Shown here: positions 7,608 to 15,423 of the stretch, piece by piece
How the letters are laid out: every line of letters begins with the position of its first letter
Position numbering within the stretch: position 1 is the stretch's first letter
DNA from: JBCDCP01 sp039181495
Lineage (GTDB): Bacteria > Pseudomonadota > Alphaproteobacteria > Rhizobiales > Tepidamorphaceae
Assembly: GCA_039181495.1 (NCBI GenBank)
Contig: JBCDCP010000046.1
Span: 1-20,661 of the forward strand
Length of the DNA: 20,661 nt
Direction: 5' to 3'
Position numbers and translations under genes: made by a program
Notes under the pieces: model-generated
What the model was told of the DNA's origin: nothing
What the model saw: the letters and a program-made list of their open reading frames with translations, nothing else
The model's database searches: none

Positions 7608-9020
7608 TTAGCGATCCTGTGGCAGCGTCTCGACCGTTGGAGGCGATTCAGGTGCAGTCTCTGCGCTTGGCCCATCGACCGGTGTATCCTGCAGCGTCGA
7701 GAAGTCCGGCGTCGCGCCATCTTCCGCCAACGTCTCGGGGCTCTCGCCGTTTGGTGCGGTGACATCCAGCGGTGGCGGTGGCGGGCCAACACGCAAGTCA
7801 GCATCGGAGAACCCGGCCGGCCCAATGAGCCGGATCTCGCCGTCCTGGACCTGGGTCAGGGCAGCGGTTGCACCGATGTTCTGGCCGTCAACGAACCGGG
7901 TCGGGCCATAGGGCATGCCGTGTCCGGAAAAGGTCGAAGACAACATGGCGGCCTGGACTGCATCGCGCTCGCGGCTACCCGCTCGCCCGATCGCATCCGC
8001 CAGCAGGTACACGGCATTGGCGGCCATGAAGACCTCGTGGCCGTAGTCGATGCCGCGCTGATCACTGCTGGCAATTCGTCCCGCCTGTACGTTGCTTGCC
8101 GGATCGTACCAGTGCGTTGAGTCGACGACACCTTCCGAGAACCCTGGAAACTCCTTGAGAAACAGTGGGCTGGAGGTTGGCCCACCATGCAGAGCCGCGA
8201 CTACCCGCGGTCTGGCCGCGACACCATCGAGAGCCCGCTTCATGTTGGCGAAATCACTGTAGAACAGCGCCGGGATCAGGATGCCGGGCCGGTCGGCCTC
8301 AACAGCTCTGACAAACCGGGTGTAGTCCTCCAGCCCGGGCGACTGAGGCTGCACACTGACGATCTCGACACCAGCGACGTCGAGCAATTGTCGCATGCGA
8401 CGCACCACGCCGACGCCATAAGGCGCATCGACATGGACGATCATGGCGCGCGTGATCGGATCAATACGCCGGCCGAGCGCCGCCAATTGGGCCGCCAGCG
8501 CGTCCGCAAGCATGGTGTATCCAGCACCGAGGCGGAACACGTTGGGCAGATTGCGCTGCACAAGCCTGTCCGACACCGCCACATCGACCGCCACGGGCAA
8601 TCCATGTCTGCTGGCGGCTTGGGTAACCGCCATGGTGATGGTGCTGGCGTAGGCGCCGACAAGGCCGATGACATCCCGCTCGGCCAGATCGTCAATACGC
8701 GGCATCACGGCTTCGGGGTTCACCGGCGCATCAACAAACACAGCCTCAAGCTGCGCACCGTCAAGCGCTGCTATGCCACCTGATTCGTTGATGTCGGCGA
8801 TCGCCAGTTCGACGCCTGCGCGACATTGACGCCCGGCATAGCCAAAGAAACCCTCGACTGGGTGGACCACGCCGATCTTGACCGCTTCTGGGCTCTGCGC
8901 GCGAAGGACTCCGGGCATTGCCAGGGTCGCACTGGCTGCAAGACTCATCGACAACAGACGCCTGCGGGTCAGCCTGTCTGTTGATGCCAGAATTGCTGCT
9001 TGTTTGGCGCTCAGACCCAA
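7608..9020 (-). CDS. ABC transporter periplasmic substrate-binding protein (branched-chain amino acid/amide type), Tat-exported
   Basis: A 470-residue periplasmic binding protein of the LivJ/AmiC/UrtA class (type I fold). Residues 17-43 form an export signal with a twin-arginine motif (TRRRLL at 18-23), a hydrophobic stretch and a likely cut after VLRAQ. The mature part begins VKIGVVHPVEGFFGYAGRQ, has INESGG, and shows the two-lobed pattern with VIGLVGAYAS and MIVHVDAPYG. Unusual is the tail from about residue 412, about 59 residues beginning with five prolines and rich in Pro, Glu, Thr and Asp, probably disordered. The start is TTG; the next in-frame ATG would fall after the arginines, so TTG is kept, without a strong ribosome binding site. 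No permease or ATPase genes adjoin it, so the protein may be an orphan receptor or serve a distant transporter. Confidence 0.85.
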   Translation of the reverse strand: MGLSAKQAAILASTDRLTRRRLLSMSLAASATLAMPGVLRAQSPEAVKIGVVHPVEGFFGYAGRQCRAGVELAIADINESGGIAALDGAQLEAVFVDAPVNPEAVMPRIDDLAERDVIGLVGAYASTITMAVTQAASRHGLPVAVDVAVSDRLVQRNLPNVFRLGAGYTMLADALAAQLAALGRRIDPITRAMIVHVDAPYGVGVVRRMRQLLDVAGVEIVSVQPQSPGLEDYTRFVRAVEADRPGILIPALFYSDFANMKRALDGVAARPRVVAALHGGPTSSPLFLKEFPGFSEGVVDSTHWYDPASNVQAGRIASSDQRGIDYGHEVFMAANAVYLLADAIGRAGSRERDAVQAAMLSSTFSGHGMPYGPTRFVDGQNIGATAALTQVQDGEIRLIGPAGFSDADLRVGPPPPPLDVTAPNGESPETLAEDGATPDFSTLQDTPVDGPSAETAPESPPTVETLPQDR

Positions 9021-9086
9021 GGGTGCCGTTCCGGATCACGAACGATTTGAAAACACGTTGGGTTTAGCGAGCGATTACGGCGAAGG

Positions 9087-9115
9087 AAAGCACCGTCAAT
9101 CGGGAACGGTGCTTT
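9087..9115 (-). terminator. Rho-independent terminator of the HupH-like gene
   Basis: A perfect ten-base inverted repeat, AAAGCACCGT and ACGGTGCTTT, separated by nine bases. On the minus strand it starts 12 bases after the stop of the HupH-like gene and is followed by TTTCCTT, so it should end that transcript before the binding-protein gene. This separates the two minus-strand genes into different transcription units. Confidence 0.75.
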
Positions 9116-9127
9116 AGATCGGCGGCG

Positions 9128-10189
9128 TCAGAGCTTCACTGTCGACAGCGGTGCCCCCAACACAATGCGCTCCAACACGGTGGCAAACCGGATTGCGGAA
9201 TGCTCGATATCCTCAGGCGCCGATCGCATCGCGCTCGGGACGTCGCCTACCTCTATCTGGAACGTGCCTTTTGCCTCTGGGGGGCGGCCGTTCGGCAGAT
9301 GCTCGATCACCCAGACATTGGTGTAGTTGGTTGCGTGTGCCCGAATCGCGCGGCTGTCAGAGGTCAGGCACACGGGGCCCTGTCCTAGTCGCGCGCGCAA
9401 TTCGGCGGCAGCCCTTGCCGCCGCCGGGCTACCCGCCGGGTTGCCGAGCCCATCCAGCGCGAAGCTGGTATTGTGCTGGCCGTTGCGAAACAGCTTGGCG
9501 GCACTGACGATCTTGTGGATGAACGCGGTGACGGTGGATGATTCGTCCCCACTGCCATTCACCGCACCGCCATTGCCATTGGTGCTGTCCGCGATGGCAG
9601 GCGAGTGATGGCCGTTCGAACCGTTCAGCCGGTTCCCCGCACCCATCTTCGCCAAATCACGAACGAACGACGGAATGTCGCCGATTTCCAGCCATTCAAA
9701 AAGGCTCTCGCCATCTGGCGTCTCGATATGTGCTCGCCAAACGCCAGCGATACGTGTCGCATAGCCCTTGCGGATCGGATCTCCGGCGGCATCGATGCCG
9801 ACACCGTCGCGGCCAAGCAGACCGTCGATCTTCCGGATATCCTCGTCTTCGAGATCGGCCAGCGGGATGCGCATCCCGGTCGACTCTGGATCGAAGGCGC
9901 GCAATGCACCGCATAGCCGCGCGAGCACGGAGAAACCGGGCTTGCCGATGTCGCCGCTTGGCAAGCCGTGCAGATCGGACGCCTTCATCGGCCCACCCAG
10001 TGATGGTTGCACCGGCAGGTGGTAAATCTTGCCATTTGCGCCAGGTGAATTGGTGTCACGACCATTGCCGGACGCATGCCCGTTGCCGTTCGGCGGCAAC
10101 GGCTGCGGGGCGTCTTCCATGGCGCCACCAGCCGACTGGTTGTGCGGGACGTTTTCGCCCTCGAATCCGCGCTCGCCGTCATCCATCAT
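9128..10189 (-). CDS. HupH/HyaF-like hydrogenase-expression family protein with two tandem domains
   Basis: A 353-residue soluble protein. Two related units are visible. Unit 1 (about 107-182) reads IPLADLEDEDIRKIDGLLG, then AGVWRAHI and FEWLEIGDIPSFV; unit 2 (about 262-342) reads ELRARLGQGPVCLTS, TNVWVIEHL, FQIEVGDVP and SAPEDIEHSAIRF. From memory this matches HyaF/HupH/HoxQ, in which LLGEGEVS, the GLWRV strand, an EIG-x-P turn and the AAPED-x-x-DSA helix occur in the same order. Those proteins assist maturation of uptake [NiFe] hydrogenases, probably through the small subunit or its iron-sulfur clusters. Both units are joined by Asn/Gly-rich linkers (34-53 and 186-214), absent from the standard proteins. 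No hydrogenase structural or hyp genes are present here, so the role may differ. Confidence 0.72.
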   Translation of the reverse strand: MMDDGERGFEGENVPHNQSAGGAMEDAPQPLPPNGNGHASGNGRDTNSPGANGKIYHLPVQPSLGGPMKASDLHGLPSGDIGKPGFSVLARLCGALRAFDPESTGMRIPLADLEDEDIRKIDGLLGRDGVGIDAAGDPIRKGYATRIAGVWRAHIETPDGESLFEWLEIGDIPSFVRDLAKMGAGNRLNGSNGHHSPAIADSTNGNGGAVNGSGDESSTVTAFIHKIVSAAKLFRNGQHNTSFALDGLGNPAGSPAAARAAAELRARLGQGPVCLTSDSRAIRAHATNYTNVWVIEHLPNGRPPEAKGTFQIEVGDVPSAMRSAPEDIEHSAIRFATVLERIVLGAPLSTVKL

Positions 10190-10406
10190 GCTGTGAAACC
10201 AAGGCTAGGCGCCAAATGTGGTGCCATCGTCAAATCGCGGTCCTTGCGGCCATCGGCCGGGCTGCATTTGCGGTTCGGGCTGGTTGCGATAGAGCGGGTC
10301 ACTTAACCGTTCGGAATTCGTGACATGGCTCGCTGCAGATCCCTCAATCCGCTAGAAAGTTCACTTGTAAAAAAATATCGCATGGGGTCCGAAGACCAGT
10401 AATCAG

Positions 10407-10426
10407 GTGAACTACGCGTAGTTTAC
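10407..10426. promoter_or_regulatory. Near-perfect 20-base palindrome, candidate operator before the AbrB-family gene
   Basis: GTGAACTACGCGTAGTTTAC is self-complementary at nine of ten base pairs, with a perfect 14-base core (AACTACGCGTAGTT) and no loop. That shape suits binding by a dimeric regulator rather than an RNA hairpin. It ends eight bases before the GTG start of the AbrB-family gene, so a bound protein would block transcription or initiation there. A run of seven adenines lies at 10369-10375. No regulator gene adjoins it. Confidence 0.5.
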
Positions 10427-10434
10427 ATGCCTCC

Positions 10435-11517
10435 GTGGAGATGACGGGCATCGATATTCGTTTCTTTTCGACGTTTTTAACCATTCTGGTGGGTTTTGCG
10501 GGCGGGACAATTGCGTATGTCTTGGGCGCACCCCTGCCCTGGATGATCGGCGCGCTGATCTGTGTTGGCGCGATCGCGATTGGTGGATTCGGCTGGCGCG
10601 GGATCACAGTCTCAATGCCGCCGCAGGTCCGGCTCGTGATGGTGCCAATTATCGGCGTCATGCTCGGGTCTGCTTTCACCCCTGAGGTCGTGGCCCAGAT
10701 TCCGGGATGGTTGCCGAGCCTTTTTTCAGTTGCGGCTTTTGTGATGCTGGCCACCGCTTGTGTCTATCCGCTCTATCGACGCGTGTTTGGCTATGACCGA
10801 CCAACGGCTTACTTTGCGGCTGTGCCCGGCGGCCTCCTGGAAATGGCGATGCTGGCCGAGGAGCAGAAGGGCGATATGCGCACCGTGAGTGCCATACACT
10901 TCCTGCGCATTGTCTTCGCCGTTGTTACCATCCCGCTCGTATTACGGGTGTTCTTCGGACCGGTCGGCAGTGCAGCAGGCGTCAATCTCGATGACGGGAC
11001 GAAAGTTCTGACGATCTGGGACGGCGGTCTGTTACTTGCTGCCGCCATATCAGGGTTCTGGCTGGCGCGTTTGTTGCGCATTCCAGCGGCGCCGATCAGC
11101 GGGCCGGTTATGGTGAGTGCGCTGTTCCATGCGACCGGGTGGACCGATGCGGCACCGCCGGGCGTACTGGTCATCGTCGCCCAGGTCGTCATGGGCTCGG
11201 CTCTGGGTGCCCGGTTCAGCGGTTACGACAGGACCGAGCTTGCCCGCGCCTTTGGTGCTGCGCTGTTGGCTGGCGTCGTGATGATGTCGTTAACGCTCGC
11301 GATTGCCCTTCTTGCCAGGATGCTGTTGGCAAAGCCGTTTCTCGAGATGGTGCTGTCACTGGCGCCGGGAGGGCTGGTGGAGATGGCGCTGATCGCGCTC
11401 AGTCTACAGATCGGCATTGCATTTGTGACGGCGCACCACCTGATCCGAATCCTGATCTCGGTGCTGATCATGCCGTCGCTCTACAGGGCGACCATTGGGC
11501 GCGGACAGGACCGTTAG
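10435..11517 (+). CDS. AbrB family membrane protein (putative ammonia monooxygenase-type permease)
   Basis: A 360-residue, strongly hydrophobic inner-membrane protein with about ten segments in two similar halves, the pattern of the AbrB duplication family (unrelated to the Bacillus transition regulator of that name). First half: GFAGGTIAYVLGAPLPWMIGAL at about 20-41 and VPGGLLEMAMLAEEQKGD at about 125-143. Second half repeats it with FWLARLLRIPAAPISGPVMVSAL and LAPGGLVEMALIALSLQ. Members are annotated as putative ammonia monooxygenases or transport proteins; the E. coli relative AbrB is described as a regulator of aidB, and true function is unsettled. The GTG at 10435 is followed two codons later by ATG (10441), an equally possible start. 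Its stop overlaps, tail to tail, the stop of the coiled-coil gene (TTAG). Confidence 0.85.
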   Translation: MEMTGIDIRFFSTFLTILVGFAGGTIAYVLGAPLPWMIGALICVGAIAIGGFGWRGITVSMPPQVRLVMVPIIGVMLGSAFTPEVVAQIPGWLPSLFSVAAFVMLATACVYPLYRRVFGYDRPTAYFAAVPGGLLEMAMLAEEQKGDMRTVSAIHFLRIVFAVVTIPLVLRVFFGPVGSAAGVNLDDGTKVLTIWDGGLLLAAAISGFWLARLLRIPAAPISGPVMVSALFHATGWTDAAPPGVLVIVAQVVMGSALGARFSGYDRTELARAFGAALLAGVVMMSLTLAIALLARMLLAKPFLEMVLSLAPGGLVEMALIALSLQIGIAFVTAHHLIRILISVLIMPSLYRATIGRGQDR

Positions 11518-12983
11518 AAGCCGCCACCGGTGCGAAACCCGCCACCGCCCTTGGAACGGCCGACGCGCCCTCCCCAGGATGATCCGCTGCTGCGGCGTCC
11601 GCTACCCCAACTGCCGCCCCAGCGACCACCAACACTGCCGCCCCAGGGTTTGCTGCTACCAGGGAAACGGTAGCGCTGACTCCCAAAGCGGCTATTGGAT
11701 TTTCTTTGGCGGCGGTGATGGCGCTCCAGCTCGTGCCAAAGTCCGCTGCCTGAAATAGCGCCCCGCACCAGCCCCACAAGCAGGCTCTTGAGGAAATCAT
11801 CGTCGGTGAAAAACGAATCCCACCTGTCGTAACCCGACTTCACAAAGCGCGTCCGTACGCCCTCGATCTCGGCTCTGCGCGCTTCCAGTGCCCTGAGACT
11901 CTCGCGCAGTTGGGCGATGTCGCGTTCGGTTTCGGCAAGATCCTGACGGCGATCCTCGATTTCATCGACCACACGATCATCTTCGCGACTGCGGGTCAGC
12001 CGGGCCTCACGATAAAGACTGCGCAAGTCCTGACGTTGCATGGCCCCAGTCATCAGCCGCAGGGCTTCGGCGAAGGGGCCATCGTCGCCGCGCACATGGG
12101 CGGACCGTTCACGCTCAAGCTCGGCGCGTCGTTCGCTTTCAGCCTCGACATCCGCGTCGATGTCCAAAACGGCCTGCTCGACATCGGCCAGCGCTTTGGC
12201 GAGCTCGTTCAGGCCCGCGGCACCGCGCGCTTCAGCCTCCAACTTTTCGAGACTGGCGATTTCCTCTTCCAGTTCGGACTGCTGCGCGTCGACGTGTTCC
12301 TGCAGGCGCCTGGGGATCTCAAGCAGCATCCGATAGTTGGCCGCGGCGTCGCGATAGCGCACGATCCCGGCGACCCACCGATCGAAAAATCGAATGACAG
12401 GATTGGCGCGGTAGTCTCCGGTCAGGAACTTGCGATCCCACAGATACATGAACAGAGGGTCGGCCTCGTAAGGCGCGCCCTTTTCGGCGCGGTCGCTGGC
12501 GGCAAGCTCAGCCTTGCGGGCGGCTTCCTCAACGATGTCCCGCGACTCTTCCACCAAGGTCGATTGCGCGACAAAAGCCTTGTCTTTCTCGAGTTTCTTC
12601 TGAAATGCCGCTTCCGCCTGATCGAGCGCCTTTGCCGCCTTGTCTTCGTCGGCAACGCGTTTCGACCGTTTGGCGAGTAGCGCCGCGCGGGCTTGGTCGG
12701 TCTCGTCCAGCGACGATTCGAGTGCATCGAGAGATGCATCATGCTGAGCGATGAGTTCGGCGGCGCGGGCTTCGACACGGGCCAGCGGCTCCGACAACTC
12801 GCCATTGCGCAACGCATCAAGCCGCAATTCGGCCAGTCTACGGAAGGCCTCGCTTTCCTCGCTGGCGGTTTTTCCGCGCGCATCGGTGAGTTTCGCGATC
12901 CGCCCGGCCAGGCGATCGATATCCTCACGGATTTCGCCGACGGCGCGTTCGATGGCGGTCAGTGCATCGCGTCCCTTGAGCAT
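11514..12983 (-). CDS. Coiled-coil protein with Arg/Gly/Ser/Trp-rich C-terminal tail, third gene of the TelA-like operon
   Basis: I do not recognise a characterised family. The 489-residue product has long, heptad-like charged helices at about 5-165 and 225-380, and a compact aromatic core between them at about 171-225 (PYEADPLFMYLWDRKF, VIRFFDRWVAGIVRY, YRMLLEIPRRL) that looks conserved and folded. After residue 385 comes a short hydrophobic segment DFLKSLLVGLVRGAIS and from 420 a tail of Arg, Gly, Ser and Trp ending RTGGGF, resembling disordered tails of envelope-associated TPM-type proteins. There is no signal peptide. The start ATG lies six bases after the DUF6384-type gene, with AGGCGG near it, so translation is probably coupled. 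A scaffold or filament-like role at the membrane is speculation. Confidence 0.8.
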   Translation of the reverse strand: MLKGRDALTAIERAVGEIREDIDRLAGRIAKLTDARGKTASEESEAFRRLAELRLDALRNGELSEPLARVEARAAELIAQHDASLDALESSLDETDQARAALLAKRSKRVADEDKAAKALDQAEAAFQKKLEKDKAFVAQSTLVEESRDIVEEAARKAELAASDRAEKGAPYEADPLFMYLWDRKFLTGDYRANPVIRFFDRWVAGIVRYRDAAANYRMLLEIPRRLQEHVDAQQSELEEEIASLEKLEAEARGAAGLNELAKALADVEQAVLDIDADVEAESERRAELERERSAHVRGDDGPFAEALRLMTGAMQRQDLRSLYREARLTRSREDDRVVDEIEDRRQDLAETERDIAQLRESLRALEARRAEIEGVRTRFVKSGYDRWDSFFTDDDFLKSLLVGLVRGAISGSGLWHELERHHRRQRKSNSRFGSQRYRFPGSSKPWGGSVGGRWGGSWGSGRRSSGSSWGGRVGRSKGGGGFRTGGGF

Positions 12984-12989
12984 TGCCGC

Positions 12990-13925
12990 CTACCAATCCG
13001 TTATCCGGCCGCCAAGCACGGGGATCGTGAACTCCGGCTCGCGAAACCCGCGTTGCTTGATGGCGACCCGGGCGTTTTGGATGATGCCGTCATCGGATTT
13101 GTCGGCCCGAACGCGCGAGAACACGCTTTCGGAGACACGCTCGCCGAACCGCGACACTGTCCGCACCGACTGGTCTTCCTCGCTGCGGACAGGCAGTGGC
13201 AGCACGGAGCCGTCCTCGGCAATCGCCTCTACGATCAGATAGAAGTTCTGCGCATTGGGATTGGCATCGGGGATGCGCCAGACGCCTGACAGTTCGCCGG
13301 GGCGAGAGACGATCGTCAGGACATAGGCGCGCATCATCTGGTCGTGCAGCGCCTGCAGGTCGCTGACGGCTTTGCGAGATGCATCGGATTGACCAGCAGC
13401 CAGAGCCCGTTCGGCATCGGCCATCAATTCTGCCGCATCGGCGCGGATGGCATCCTCACGCGCGTTCTCGGCAATCGCTTCTCCTAACGCCAAGATGCGC
13501 CCAGGTAGCGTTTCGGTCATTTCGACGCGCAGGGCTTCGGCCTGACGCTGTTCGGGCCATACAAAGGCCCAACTGTAGGCAAGCCAGCCGATGCCGAGCG
13601 CCAGAACAATGCCCACGATGCGGCTGAACCACCTGCCGCGGTCGACATACGCGCTCGCCAAAGATACCGAAAGCCCCGCCTCCGGCGGCGTGTAGACAAA
13701 TCGGTTCTCGCGAAGGGCGTTTACGCCTTCTGCGAGAATTTCATCAGGCACATCGATGCCCTGCCCGGCATAGATCTCGCGCAGGCGTTCAATCAGGGCT
13801 GTTTCGCGATCTTTTTCGTTGAGTTCGCGCCGGACGAGATGCTCGCGATGGCGCAACGTGTCGACCACGTCCATCGCCAGCATGACGTCATCGAGCGGAG
13901 CCGCCTTCTCGATCACCTCAGCCAT
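12990..13925 (-). CDS. Single-pass membrane protein, DUF6384-like, second gene of the TelA-like operon
   Basis: The 311-residue product opens with a charged helical region (1-78, with LREIYAGQGIDVPDEILAEGVNAL resembling a small helical binding motif), a linker, one transmembrane segment at about 101-123, an Ala/Glu-rich helix at 125-195, and a C-terminal domain (about 200-311) of beta strands: YVLTIVSRPGELSGVWRIPD, NFYLIVEAIAEDG, SVRTVSRFGERVSESVFSRVRADK and FTIPVLGGRITDW. With no cleavable signal the N-terminus is likely cytoplasmic and the C-terminal domain periplasmic. I recall the name DUF6384 for proteins of this layout next to TelA-like genes, without a known function. It sits 41 bases after the first gene and six before the coiled-coil gene, firmly one operon. 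Confidence 0.78.
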   Translation of the reverse strand: MAEVIEKAAPLDDVMLAMDVVDTLRHREHLVRRELNEKDRETALIERLREIYAGQGIDVPDEILAEGVNALRENRFVYTPPEAGLSVSLASAYVDRGRWFSRIVGIVLALGIGWLAYSWAFVWPEQRQAEALRVEMTETLPGRILALGEAIAENAREDAIRADAAELMADAERALAAGQSDASRKAVSDLQALHDQMMRAYVLTIVSRPGELSGVWRIPDANPNAQNFYLIVEAIAEDGSVLPLPVRSEEDQSVRTVSRFGERVSESVFSRVRADKSDDGIIQNARVAIKQRGFREPEFTIPVLGGRITDW

Positions 13926-13966
13926 GTCTCAACGCCCTGTCCTGGCCGTTTTGGTGTCAATGGCGA

Positions 13967-15151
13967 TCAACTGATCAGCGTGTTGCCTTCTGCGGCGAGC
14001 TTGGCCAGCCGGCGCTTGCCGTCTTCCACCGCATCACGGATTTCCTGACTGTTGTCGGTCGCCAGCTTGCGCATCTCGATGATGATCTCGCGGGAGCGTT
14101 CCTGGAAACCGACCACCGACTCAACGAGCTTCTGAACCGCTTCGGCCTGGATTGTCGGGCCGTAGCCGGAACGTATGGCCGCCTCCTGAACCTGATCACC
14201 AACCTCGGCCAGCGTTTCGAGGCTCTTGTTGATGCCTTCCTTCATGGCATCCAGCGTCTTGGTCGACTCGTGCAGACCGAACATGCCGGTAAAGGACGCT
14301 TTCAGCGCGGTCAGAACCGTCTCGTTGGTGGTGAAGAAGGTCACGGACTGCGCATAGACCCGTTCCTTGGCGGACGTGGTCTGCATCAGCCGCGCCATGA
14401 TGACTTCGGAGGTATTGTAGGAAATCGTCAGATTGTCCGAGAGGTCTTTGGCAATCTGGTAGCGCTTTTCCTCGTCCTGCATCTCGCGCAAACGCTGATC
14501 CCGGGCAAGTTCGAGCTTGGCGCGATCGGCTGGCACCATGTCTTCAGGCGCATCCGCAACGGCCTGGGCCGAAGTCGTCAGTGCTTCCTTACGTTCCTGC
14601 AGCAAAGCTTCTGCCTTGTGCAGCACCTCAAGCGCCATGACCTCGGCGTGCTTCAACGCACCGCGATAATCGCGATAGGCGTCGAGGATGATGCGTTCGC
14701 GCTCGATCTGGTCTTTGGAATCCGCGGCAACCTCAAGATAGGTTTCCTTGATGGCGTCGAACCGGTCGGCAATGTCACCGCGGGTGAGCTTCATCCATGC
14801 ATTGCCGAAGCGCTCCCAGGTCGAAATCTTGCCGTCTGCGAGTTGATCAACCAGAGATTTGGCATCGTCCCGGATCGAGTCAAAGCCCGCCGTGATGCCC
14901 TCATAACGCTCGCCAATATTCATCGCCGCGACCTGCTCGCGGACGACCTCGTTGAAAAACGAAGCCTGGGTCAGCGTGCGGGCGATGGCGACCACCTTGT
15001 CTTCATCAAGTGCCGTGATCTGATTGAGGAGCGGCACGATCGGCGCTTCGCTGGAGTCAGCTTCGGCAATGATGCCGACATCGCGCAGCAGGCCTGCCGC
15101 GCGATCGAGATACTGCATGGGGGTGTCGAGAATGGCAGGCGTAGCGGACAT
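13967..15151 (-). CDS. TelA/toxic-anion-resistance-like helical protein, first gene of a three-gene operon
   Basis: From the ATG at 15151, preceded by GGAAG eight bases upstream, the protein has 394 residues; the frame extends to 15232 but the added part is proline-rich and unsupported. It is soluble and almost wholly helical. Segments: GKISTWERFGNAWMKLTRGDIADRF at 108-131, DAYRDYRGALKHAEVMALEVLHKAEALL at 157-184, DEEKRYQIAKDLSDNLTISYN at 226-246, then SAKERVYAQSVTFFTTNETVLTALKASFTG at 260-289. The order (long helices, a DL-x-x-x-L segment, then a shift into a threonine-rich helix) recalls the TelA/KlaA/YaaN family tied to tellurite and other toxic-anion or envelope stress resistance, but signature residues are weak, so the assignment is tentative. 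It probably acts at the membrane with the two genes that follow. Confidence 0.75.
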   Translation of the reverse strand: MSATPAILDTPMQYLDRAAGLLRDVGIIAEADSSEAPIVPLLNQITALDEDKVVAIARTLTQASFFNEVVREQVAAMNIGERYEGITAGFDSIRDDAKSLVDQLADGKISTWERFGNAWMKLTRGDIADRFDAIKETYLEVAADSKDQIERERIILDAYRDYRGALKHAEVMALEVLHKAEALLQERKEALTTSAQAVADAPEDMVPADRAKLELARDQRLREMQDEEKRYQIAKDLSDNLTISYNTSEVIMARLMQTTSAKERVYAQSVTFFTTNETVLTALKASFTGMFGLHESTKTLDAMKEGINKSLETLAEVGDQVQEAAIRSGYGPTIQAEAVQKLVESVVGFQERSREIIIEMRKLATDNSQEIRDAVEDGKRRLAKLAAEGNTLIS

Positions 15152-15250
15152 GGCTTGGACTTCCAGGCTGTGGCGGGTGGATTTGGGCGGGATCGCCAGT
15201 CGATCAGATATGGTCTGCTCGGTTGGACGCAAGTCGCGCCTTACGCGGAT

Positions 15251-15281
15251 ATTATACTGCCTAACACTGGTTCCGCGCCAA
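15251..15281 (-). promoter_or_regulatory. Predicted sigma-70 type promoter of the TelA-like operon
   Basis: Read on the minus strand, a perfect TATAAT lies at 15251-15256, with TTGGCG at 15276-15281 as a possible -35 box and a long 19-base spacer. Transcription would begin near 15244, leaving a leader of about 90 bases before the ATG at 15151. The -10 box is convincing; the -35 box and spacing are weaker. Confidence 0.5.
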
Positions 15282-15370
15282 GGCTATGATCGCGTTTGAT
15301 GATCTCGCCGACGTTTCCGTCTGCCTTGGAGGTATTTGTGAGGTCACAGCACAGCGCCCCCTGAAAGCAC

Positions 15371-15398
15371 AAAGCCCGGCATGGAAGCCGGGCTTTTT
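15371..15398 (+). terminator. Strong hairpin terminator, probably bidirectional
   Basis: A perfect ten-base stem, AAAGCCCGGC and GCCGGGCTTT, with a six-base loop and a run of five thymines on the plus strand. On the minus strand it lies 27 bases after the stop of the small membrane protein at 15424-15786 and is followed by TTTGTGCTTT, so it can end that transcript and insulate the TelA-like operon. The better T-run faces the plus strand, where no gene ends; the 85 bases before it might be part of a small transcript. Confidence 0.8.
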
Positions 15399-15423
15399 CA
15401 TTTGGGGGCTGTTCTGGCAGTCT

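Noticed and set aside
9538..10323. 261-codon plus-strand frame opposite the HupH-like gene
   Set aside because: Arginine-, cysteine- and histidine-rich shadow; the minus frame has tandem family motifs and its own terminator.
11910..12680. 256-codon plus-strand frame opposite the coiled-coil gene
   Set aside because: The minus-strand heptad-rich protein continues an operon with short spacing; the plus frame has Gly/Phe-rich shadow composition.
14270..15289. 339-codon plus-strand frame opposite the TelA-like gene
   Set aside because: No ribosome binding site or motif, and it would run through the promoter of the opposite operon.
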